A program made the position numbers and the translations under genes. Below are positions 8,995-16,410 of a DNA stretch of 17,500 bases, in pieces; positions within the stretch are counted from its first letter, which is position 1, and each line of letters begins with the position of its first letter. The notes under the pieces were generated by a model. It was not told the origin of the DNA. It saw only the letters and a list, made by a program, of their open reading frames with translations, and ran no database searches. This DNA is from Trachelipus rathkii (Eukaryota; Arthropoda; Malacostraca; Isopoda; Trachelipodidae). Location: assembly GCA_015478945.1 (NCBI GenBank), contig JABUQX010053229.1, positions 12,501 through 30,000 of the forward strand. The letters run 5' to 3'.

Positions 8995-10344
8995 GGGGTA
9001 GGTCCAATTTTTTGCTTCGGGCTGAGCCCAAATTTTCACCCCCCCCTAAAAATGGACATAAATTCGGAATTTTCAGCCGATTTTGACCCTATAAACACCA
9101 AACTGTAGCTTTTTTCTGACGTCTAAAACGTCGTTTTTGAGTGTTTTTCTGTGTCTGGAGTCATTGTTTTGGTATTTTCAATTTTTGAAACCCTATGTTT
9201 TTGACATTTGTCAAAACTCCTCCTAAACTATTCTTGAATGACTTCAACTTGAAATAATACAAAGAATTCAACTATTATCTAAAATGTGTAGGAACTGAAT
9301 TTTGATATTTGACCACATATTTGAGCATTGGTCGATTTTCAAAACTTATATTTTTGAGTTTTCAAATTGAAAAATTGGGATTTTTTTTCCTGTTTATCCG
9401 ATCTGCATGAAATTTTCAGAACATTTGTAGTCGGGGGAGATGCACATATTTTACGTAGATAATTTCTTTGTATATGCAGTAGTTTTGAATTTGTTCTTCG
9501 AACAAATTTTGAAAGAAAAATTTTGGGGAAATTTAAAAAAAAAAATTTTTTTTTGAGTATACAAAAATATTATTTAAGTAAAAAAGGTGTATCTTGCCCG
9601 ATCATAAAAGCCCTGAAAATTTGATGTTGATCGGATAAGTAGGAAAAAAATGTCAATATTTCTTTTCAAAAATTCAAACGCTTGAAAAAGTGAAATATTA
9701 TTTTTTTTTCTACTCATCCGATCAACATCAAATTTTTAGGGCTTGTATAATCGGGCGAGATACACCGTTTTTGCTTAGATAATTTTTTTTGTATACTCAA
9801 AAGAAAATTTTTAAAAAATTTCCCCCAAATTTTTTTTTTGGAAATTTGTTCCAAGAATAAATCCAAAACTACTGCATATACAAAGAAATTATCTAAATAA
9901 AAATGTGCATCTTTCCGACTACAAATTCCTGAATTTAAATGTAGATTTATGAGAAAATAAGTGAATATATTTTCTTCAATTTGAAACAAAAAATATTACT
10001 TAATTAAAGCGAGCAATGCTCAAATGTGGTCAAATATCAAAATTCGGTTCCTACACTTTTTAGATAATAGTCCAATCTTTGTATATTTCAAGTTTGAAGT
10101 CATTTCAAAATAAATTCTGGAAGGAGTTTCGACAAATGTCAAAAAACATAGGTTTTGAAAAATTGAAAGAATACCAAGGCAATGATCCAGACAACAGAAA
10201 AACACTCGAAAACGACGTTTTAGATGTCAGAAAAAGCTATTTCAGTTTGGTGTTTATAGGTCAAAATCAGCTGAAAATTCTGAATTTTATGTCCATTTTT
10301 AGGGGGTGAGAAGTGGGATTAGCGTGAAAAATTGACGCCACCCC
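8995..10344. repeat. 1.35-kb near-palindrome (inverted repeat, arms about 670 bp)
   Basis: The left arm (8995-9669) and the reverse complement of the right arm (9682-10344) align from end to end with scattered substitutions and short indels. Shared blocks include TAAAAATGGACATAAA (left about 9046, right about 10289), CTATAAACACCAAACTG, CTAAAACGTCGTTTT, TTTTGACATTTGTC and TTTGTATATGCAGTAGTTTT. The loop is about 12 bp (9670-9681), flanked by TTTTCAA/TTGAAAA. Similarity by eye is about 80-90%; no exact figure was computed. The open frames found across it (such as 9714-9989 and 10020-10309) lie within the repeat and look like chance frames. A transcript across it would fold into one long hairpin. 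Confidence 0.93.
9394..9960. repeat. Four alternately oriented copies of an ~85-bp module inside the palindrome
   Basis: The module begins ATCCGATCNNCATNAAATTT, passes through a GTCGGGNGAGATNCAC-like centre and ends near TAGATAATTT..TTTGTATA. Copies lie at 9394-9485 (+), 9555-9639 (-), 9713-9798 (+) and 9870-9960 (-). Thus each arm of the large palindrome is itself an inverted repeat. The inner pair (9555 and 9713) is more alike than the outer pair is to it. A further copy lies near 15046-15125. Confidence 0.85.
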
Positions 10345-10886
10345 AATACAAATATGTATACTTTTTATAAATTACAACGCTTATTAGGCCCCTACTTATA
10401 TTTTCCACTAGTCACAAAAGAAGCAAGTTTCAAGTAACGAAAAAGAAGTTATATGACTGCCATTGAAGCAGGCAGACAGTCACTATTATTTTTGTTTCAA
10501 GCGACGCAATAAGATAAGAGAATACAGCATATACCAAAACATGTTAAACATTACTAATCGAGAAAATAACCGTGTAAGAATAAAACCTTTTGAGCCATTT
10601 GAGGGGAGCGTTTAGGAAATTTTGGAAAAAAAAGTATATATGTTATCGAAATCGAATCTTATACAATTTAAAATCTGATAAAATGATTTTATAACCGTAA
10701 ATTAAGGTAAACGGTTAACGGAGTAGGGGAAAATTTTAACAACGTTAATTCAAAATAGTAACCTCGTTAATAGTCCGTTACTTCTGTTTCGAAATTAAAC
10801 GAAAGCGTTAAAAAATTAACTGAAAAAACTTTGAGTAATTAACGCGGATTACTCTTTAAACGCGTTAATGCCCACCTTTGTGTAAT

Positions 10887-11346
<460 letters not shown>

Positions 11347-11430
11347 TCCAAAGATCGGAGTCAGTAATTTTCAAATTTTAATGAGGGCAGAGTTGTAGTT
11401 GAAAAATTTTGAACCGACTCCACAACCCTG
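11347..11430 (-). mobile_element. End of a hAT-like MITE (fragment)
   Basis: Read on the minus strand from 11430, the sequence starts CAGGGTTGTGGAGTCGG, a CAGGG-type terminus with the GGAGTCGG phrase common in hAT-derived short elements. GGAGTCAG at 11357-11364 faces CCGACTCC at 11414-11421, forming a small inverted pair. The other terminus is missing, presumably lost in the TA tract on the left. The family assignment rests on the end sequence only. Confidence 0.4.
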
Positions 11431-12052
11431 CTTTCTAGTGTACTTTACTTATTTTTATTTATAAAGCTACTATATAAATATACCGTTTATTTTTCTTTTC
11501 CAAATCTCATTTTACTCGGGTTTTTACCCTAAAAAACCCAACCCTGGTGGGTAGGTGGGCAGCTGCTCAGGGAGGTATCCAGTGCAACCCTGCCTAGCTT
11601 CTAGGTTACAGCTACAGAACTATTGGGAGCTAACTTACTAACTTCGTAGAACCTCAGAATATGGTGATGACAATGTTCAAAGTTAAAATAATATAAATTT
11701 AACATTACATAATTACTTAACTTACGATATTCCCGTTATGTCATTACTATCAATAACATGCAACAATAGCAATACCATTTAAATTTAAAAGTTTCATCAA
11801 TAGGCAATGATACTCATTCAGCAGTGGGAATTGGACATTGTCTGTTACCAAAATATATGTTTAGCTTGTAAATTTTATACCCATTTATTAATTTATTTGT
11901 CAAATAATTCTGAAATGATATTACCAAAAAAAAGGCTGTTTTTTTTTTTTGGTCCAACCACGGTTTTTTTTCAAGCAAGAATAAAACCAAATTAGGTTGC
12001 TATGGATAGCTTTATCATTAGGAAGAATTTAACTCAAAAACAGTACAAGTCA
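11431..12052. other. AT-rich stretch without recognisable features
   Basis: No convincing reading frame, RNA gene or repeat boundary is seen. A GC-richer island at about 11541-11625 and homopolymer runs at 11930-11975 are the only local structure. Confidence 0.5.
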
Positions 12053-12058
12053 TTTATT
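12053..12058 (-). promoter_or_regulatory. Possible poly(A) signal of the zinc-finger gene
   Basis: TTTATT on the plus strand reads AATAAA on the minus strand. It is the first canonical signal found downstream of the zinc-finger stop codon and would give a 3' UTR of roughly 550-580 nt. In such AT-rich DNA a chance match is quite possible. Confidence 0.3.
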
Positions 12059-12609
12059 ACTCTCAGTTTAAGTACAGATATAAACTAAGTACCGTATAAA
12101 AAATATAAATTCAATAAAAAATTGCATAAAAAATAAACATAAGTATATCTTAAAAATTAATTCATCTTTGCAGTTTGAAAAATAATATTTCAAGGGTTTG
12201 GAATAATAAACACGTGAAATTTTAAAATGAATTAAAAAAAACTTAAACTATTTAAAAGAGACGAACTGGAAACATGTACAAAATAACTGAAAAATAAACA
12301 ATAAAAATTAAATTAGTTTCACTTTTAGAAATAATAATTTTTCTGCTTCATAAAGATAAGAAAAACAAAACCTCTTAATACAATAAAGGCATCCATTTAA
12401 CACATCTAGGCCTTCATTTAAATATCTAGAATAAAGCTTCAGTCTCCTAAGCCTACTACTGCCACCTACTATCTACTACTAATATAAAGTATTACTTAAT
12501 TCTAAATACAGTAAATTTATAATAATTCATATTTTTAAAATAGTTTCAGGACTGTCGTAACAATCAATGTTCATTTTTAACACTAATCTTTAATAAAGAT
12601 TCAAATGTT
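12059..12609 (-). other. Presumed 3' UTR of the zinc-finger gene
   Basis: AT-rich DNA between the zinc-finger stop codon (12612-12610) and the first minus-strand AATAAA. No other gene is seen. The UTR label follows from position only. Confidence 0.35.
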
Positions 12610-13654
12610 TTATGTTTTCTGTGAAGTTGAAGCTTTAGCTGTGTGGGTTCGGAGGTGAACTGTTAAACTACTTTTCTGATTAAACCTTTTATCACAGTAA
12701 GAACAATTAAATGGTTTTTCACCAGTGTGGGCTCGAATGTGGGCTTCTAAATTATCTTTACGATTAAAACTTTGATTACAGTAAGGACACTTAAATGGTT
12801 TTTCACCAGTGTGGGTTCGCAGGTGAACTCTTAAATGATTTTTATCACTAAAACTTTTATTACAGTAGGAACACTTAAATGGTTTTTCACCCGTGTGGAT
12901 TCGAATGTGTCTTTCTAAAACATGTTTGCGATTAAAACTTTTCTCACAGTAAGAACACTTAAGTGGTTTTTCACCTGTGTGGGTTTGTAACGATACTATA
13001 ATGACTCCTAATTGTCTTAACTATATTTAAAACGATAAATAAATGCATTGTGATCGTGTTAGTTGATATGTGGGTTTCTAAATGATGTTGATGATTAAAA
13101 CTTTTCTTACAGTAAGAACACTTAAATGGTTTTTCACCTGTGTGAGTTCGAATGTGTCTTTCTATTTCACGTTTAAGATTAAAACCTTTCTCACAGTAAG
13201 AACACTTAAATGGTTTTTCACCCGTGTGGGTGAGAAGGTGAACTCTTAAATGACTTCTATCACTAAAACTTTTATCACAGTAGGAACACTTAAATGGTTT
13301 TTCACCCGTGTGGATTCGAATGTGTCTTTTCTAAATCATGTTTACGATTAAAACTTTTCTCACAGTAAGAACACTTAAATGGTTCTTCACCTGTGTGGGT
13401 TAGAAGGTGAAATCTTAAAGTACTTTTATCACTAAAACTTTTCTCACAGTAGGAACACTTAAATGGTTTTTCACCCGTGTGAGTTCGAATGTGGGTTTCT
13501 AAATGATGTTTACGATTAAAACTTTTCTCACAGTAAGAACATTTAAATGGTTTTTCACCTGTGTGAGTTCGAATGTGTCTTTCTAAATCCCGTTTACGAA
13601 TAAAACGTTTCTCACAGTAAGAGCACTTAAATGGCTTTTCTGCTTCAACTTTAA
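12610..13654 (-). CDS. Terminal exon of a C2H2 zinc-finger protein (11 fingers), frame broken
   Basis: This encodes a tandem array of classical C2H2 zinc fingers joined by TGEKPFKCSYC-type linkers, so the product would be a nuclear DNA-binding protein, probably a transcription factor. The exon appears to start at 13654 after a splice acceptor, giving VKVEAEKPFKCSYC. The Met 31 nt further upstream lies in the presumed intron. It ends with a short tail (TAKASTSQKT) and TAA at 12612-12610. Residues at helix positions -1/2/3/6 are: F1 R,R,D,R; F2 R,H,H,T; F3 D,S,T,F; F4 R,H,D,R; F5 D,S,H,V; F6 L,R,E,R; F7 H,H,H,T; F8 R,H,V,R; F9 D,N,H,V; F10 R,D,N,A; F11 Q,S,S,V. The frame breaks twice: one extra base in a short homopolymer at about 13327-13330 (finger 4) and a net 79-bp insertion at 12985-13067 that removes the last His of finger 7. 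Either an assembly error plus a real insertion, or a recent pseudogene. The specific orthologue is not recognised. Confidence 0.85.
12985..13067 (-). other. Insertion (net 79 bp) interrupting the zinc-finger array
   Basis: Between CACAT of finger 7 and ACCCAC of the next linker stand 83 bp where the other fingers have 4 bp. The insert is AT-rich, adds a net +1 shift, and has no GT...AG borders on the minus strand, so it does not look like an intron. Its two ends are weakly inverted (TAACGATAC against TAACACGATCAC read from the other side). Its origin is unknown. Confidence 0.8.
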
Positions 13655-13678
13655 CTGAAAAGAAAATACAAAATACAA
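13655..13678 (-). promoter_or_regulatory. 3' splice acceptor of the zinc-finger exon
   Basis: The minus strand reads TTTTGTATTTTCTTTTCAG just before TTAAAGTTGAAGC: a pyrimidine tract followed by CAG. Splicing here would leave the first base of a codon in the previous exon (phase 1), with the visible frame continuing as (V)KVEAEKPFKC. Upstream exons are not identified in this window. Confidence 0.6.
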
Positions 13679-14180
13679 CAAACATTAATAAGTCATTTAA
13701 AAGAAAAAAAATAAGAGTTGTGGGAACAATGCTATTCAGAATTTAAAAAAAGGAAAGAAAAAAAAGGAAATTTTAATCTCTGCAAACAAATTATGACTCA
13801 TAATCTGTCAAATTATAAGTTATAACGTTTTAGAAAGGTAATAACGTCATTAAAACAATGATGTCAAATCAGAAATAATCACTCATAATCTGAAACCATC
13901 AATAAATTTTTATGATTCCCGAGAGCAGGCTATGCCTAGCTAACACGAACGTCGACTCCGAGAATGCTTTTGTTATACAAAAATGTGATTGACAGCGTGT
14001 TTCAAAATTTTTTAAACTATGACGTCAGTCATATCATCATGAAAAATCATTAATCCATAATTTTAATAAGTGCGCACGAACGCAACTATTTAGTAATGGT
14101 ATTTTTCTTTCTAGAATAAGTACTTCCTGTTGGTGTTCCCATCATCGTTATTAGCAGGAATAACAATAATAATTATTACG
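13679..14180. other. Presumed intron or 5' flank of the zinc-finger gene
   Basis: AT-rich DNA with no convincing frame. A perfect TGACGTCA (CRE/ATF-type octamer) lies at 14020-14027, and a 12-bp direct repeat ACTCATAATCTG occurs at 13796-13807 and 13881-13892. Neither can be tied to a function from sequence alone. Confidence 0.35.
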
Positions 14181-14181
14181 G

Positions 14182-14212
14182 TATAATAATAATAATAATA
14201 ATAATAATAATC

Positions 14213-14259
<47 letters not shown>

Positions 14260-14262
14260 CTA
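14182..14262. repeat. (TAA)n microsatellite
   Basis: About 80 bp of ATA/TAA units with one TCA interruption. The poly-Tyr frame on the minus strand across it is a repeat artefact. From 14263 to 14539 nothing is recognised. Confidence 0.95.
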
Positions 14263-14539
14263 CTGAAAGTGATGAACAAGAATATAAATTCCCAGATTGT
14301 ATGTATTCCTTTGTTAGATAGTTTATGTGTGTAAAAATTAAGATCACCAATCACATTTTAACTTCTAAAAGTACTATAAAGTCTCTCCTCTTTTAAAATT
14401 ATTATCATAGCTTGAATTCGTCTTCCACTTTATCTCAATTAAAACTCAGGAACATTATAATTTAATATCACATATATTAAATATTTTTTAAAAGGTTTTA
14501 ATTTTGACAAAGAGTTTTGACTGGCTAAACCCAAAACAG

Positions 14540-15130
14540 AAATTGGCGTAATTTTCCAATGTTTTATTCGATTTGCATCATATATATAAAGCAAGATGCA
14601 GCAGTTTCGGAGCTCTCAAAGGTCTATTATTTCGAGGAGTTTCCCTGTCACTATAGGTTTGTTTTGTATTTTCATTTGAAGAAAAACCATGTACCCAATA
14701 TCTTTGAGTTCATCTACAATTTTTGTTAAACAACTTGAAACTTAAACTACACAAAGATGGCTACAAGCAACCGTTTGCCTTTGGGTAGCGAGAAAAAATG
14801 GGCATACATTAAAATTTTTTTTTGGGTATACCAAAAAAATAATCCCTGGGTAAGGGAGAAAAAATTTCCACAACGTACGTTCTGCGTGTCGTAAGAGGTG
14901 ACTAAATGGACAGTGGTAGCTGGGTTGGGATCCCGCTACCACTTAATTATGCCCTAAGAATACTCATGCATGTCCCGGAATTTTGGCAAGTGTTTGCACA
15001 CTCCACCCCCCAGTTCTGGAGAACTGAGAAGATAATGATAAAAAAAATGATCTAAATAAAAAGGTGACCCCCTCCCTCTCCAACTATAGATGCCCAGAAA
15101 GTTTCATATTGATTCGGATGAATATTAACC
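14540..15130. repeat. Degraded second copy of the foldback module pair, interrupted
   Basis: Positions 15046-15125 align with the minus-oriented module at 9555-9639 (shared AGGTG, GCCC.GAAA.TTT.AT.TTGA, TCGGAT.A.TA). Positions 14812-14844 match the start of that same module (GGTATACCAAAAAAAT against GAGTATACAAAAATAT). A weaker plus-oriented match, TTTATTCGATTTGCATCA (14563-14580), corresponds to TTTATCCGATCTGCATGA at 9393-9410. So this is a second, more decayed copy of half the foldback, split by an inserted element at about 14845-15040. Confidence 0.6.
14845..15040 (+). mobile_element. Short RTE-like 3' end (or RTE-mobilised SINE) with a 12-bp target duplication
   Basis: The insert contains GCGTGTCGTAAGAGGTGACT and ends CACTCCACCCCCCAGTTCTG then GATAATGATA. 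The end resembles the 3' UTR of the RTE fragments further right (CACCTCCCCCAATCTGGAG then ATGATGATTA). It is flanked by AAAAAAATAATC (14833-14844) and AAAAAAATGATC (about 15041-15052), which match at 11 of 12 positions, the signature of target-primed insertion. GTGGTAGC and GCTACCAC (14913-14920 and 14935-14942) form a hairpin inside it. At under 200 bp it has no coding capacity. Confidence 0.6.
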
Positions 15131-15440
15131 TTAAGTTGAAAATATTAATCTTCTCTTAATATCAAATATAATCTACTTTTTATTCTCAGTGGACCACATT
15201 TTCAGTTCCATATGCAACCTCATTTTTCAATCATTATCTTACACACAATGTTCTCTCTCAAAAGATTCTCCAAATAAAAATCTTGAATGACTTTCAACTT
15301 ATTTTAATTACCATCCCTTCCTTCATTCCAGATCAATCTAATGTAAAGTGATGGACAGAAATAAGGAAGTAGTACAAGTAGTAATGACATACTCAAAATT
15401 ATATATTTCAACAGTTGGCGCCTACTATACATTAACACCG
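15131..15440. other. AT-rich stretch, mostly unassigned
   Basis: No gene is seen. TCTTGAATGACTTTCAACTT at 15282-15301 resembles the foldback arm at about 9231-9250, so the degraded foldback copy may reach this far in a rearranged form. The rest is unassigned. Confidence 0.35.
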
Positions 15441-15444
15441 GTAA

Positions 15445-15972
15445 GAACATACCTCATGCAGAATCCTAGCGAACTCAAGACTTAGTACCTTCATATTCAA
15501 TAATTCAATTGCACTAACCACATTCCTCTCACTCACAACTTTTCTACTACACTGCTTCTTTCGTTCCCTTTTCATCCAACATATAGTCTGCGCATCCAAC
15601 ATCCCTGCCGCACTCCACTATTAATATTAAATCATACACTTTCAGCCCCATTTAATCTTACACAAGCTTCACTATCAACATACAAATTTTTGATTCCACT
15701 GAGAACCCTACCACGAGCACCATATATCACTGACACCTGCCACAGAGCTTCCATATTAATCCTGTCATACGCCTGTTCCAAGTTCATAAAAACTAAATAC
15801 AATTTATTCTTCTTCTCTCTTATTTTCTCAATCAATTTTTTCAATGTGAATATTTGATCTATACATTTTCAACCACTACTAAATGCACCTTCTTTTTCGC
15901 CAATCAGTTCCTTAGTCACTCGACACACTCTTTCAATCAAAATACAATCTTATATTGCCCCCTACGATCAAA
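15445..15972 (-). pseudogene. RTE-type reverse transcriptase fragment (element D) with an internal deletion
   Basis: The minus strand reads IERVCRVTKELIGEKEGAFSSG...IDQIFTLKKLI, then KLYLVFMNLEQAYDRIN (about 15805-15755), then ALWQVS...IKNLYVDSEACVRLNGAES: the RT core of an RTE-clade non-LTR element. Motif A normally reads FxDLEKAYD; here the Asp is Asn (15784-15782). GVRQGC near 15605 jumps almost directly to YMLDEKG..., so roughly 100 codons including the YADD box are deleted near 15590-15605. The frame then continues to VVSERNVVSAI and FARILHE before fading near 15445. The copy is dead. Its 5' side ends abruptly at an inverted RTE fragment at about 15973. Confidence 0.85.
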
Positions 15973-15974
15973 TC

Positions 15975-16273
15975 TTCACGCAGAGGTGAGAAGAAAGGTG
16001 CATAATAGGAGTGAATGGAGGGGTTTTGTGAGGGGGTATGATTGTGGGTCGCCTGGTCTAAAGAATGAAACCTACATTGGCGAGATACCACAGTGAGAGT
16101 TCGTCGCGGTCTCGTGAAGCCCTTGGGTGTATTTTTTTTAATTGCAACAAGCTTTCAGTTAAGGGTATAGAGGAGATGGTAGGGGGCTTTCCTTTCGACT
16201 TACGTCATGTTTTTCTAAAACTTTTCTGTTTCCAGTGTAGCACTTCACCACCTCCCCCAATCTGGAGAATGAT
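15975..16273 (+). mobile_element. RTE-type 3' end (element E), plus strand
   Basis: It starts with AEVRRKVHNRSEWRGFVRG (about 15979-16035), the C-terminal tail of the RTE ORF, followed by a 3' UTR of about 230 bp ending in CAATCTGGAGAATGATGATT and then (TA)n. The same tail and UTR occur in reverse at 16411-16710. It is 5'-truncated to about 300 bp, as is common for RTE insertions. Confidence 0.8.
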
Positions 16274-16274
16274 G

Positions 16275-16363
<89 letters not shown>

Positions 16364-16410
16364 TATATATATATTTTATAATTATATATATATAATATTA
16401 TTATATATAA
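16274..16410. repeat. (TA)n microsatellite between two RTE 3' ends
   Basis: A long perfect TA run followed by TAATATT-type interruptions. It lies exactly where the 3' tails of elements E (+) and C (-) meet. The open frame running through it from 16065 to 16826 is an artefact. Confidence 0.95.

Larger units (their letters stand above)
8229..10880. mobile_element. Candidate non-autonomous hAT-like foldback element
   Basis: The right end, read on the minus strand from 10880, begins CAAAGGTGGGCATTAACG, which resembles the CAGNGGTGGGCA type of hAT terminal inverted repeat. The left end on the plus strand at 8229 begins CAAAGAATGGCTACACG. Both continue into CGTTTAA..GAG and then into subterminal zones (about 8241-8370 and 10680-10870) crowded with GTTAACG/GTTAAT/GTAACG motifs, as expected of transposase-binding subterminal repeats. 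Inside lie two simple-repeat blocks and a 1.35-kb near-palindrome. No transposase frame is present, so movement would have needed another element. The ends are imperfect and no clean 8-bp target duplication is seen: the left flank is (TA)n and the right flank is TGTAATAC. The assignment to hAT is tentative. Confidence 0.45.

Noticed and set aside
9714..10309. Several 60-90-codon frames inside the palindrome
   Set aside because: They sit in a non-coding inverted repeat, overlap on both strands, lack known motifs and are not preserved in the opposite arm.
8995..10344. CRISPR-like array or virus-derived inverted repeat
   Set aside because: There are no short regular repeats with unique spacers and no viral frames; the structure is one nested palindrome.
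12988..13067. Intron between zinc fingers 7 and 8
   Set aside because: No GT donor or AG acceptor at the borders on the coding strand and no pyrimidine tract; net length is also very short.
13302..13685. Small complete zinc-finger protein starting at MFVVFCIFFS
   Set aside because: The first ten codons coincide with a pyrimidine tract and CAG acceptor, so they are most likely intron; the frame ends only because of a one-base shift inside finger 4.
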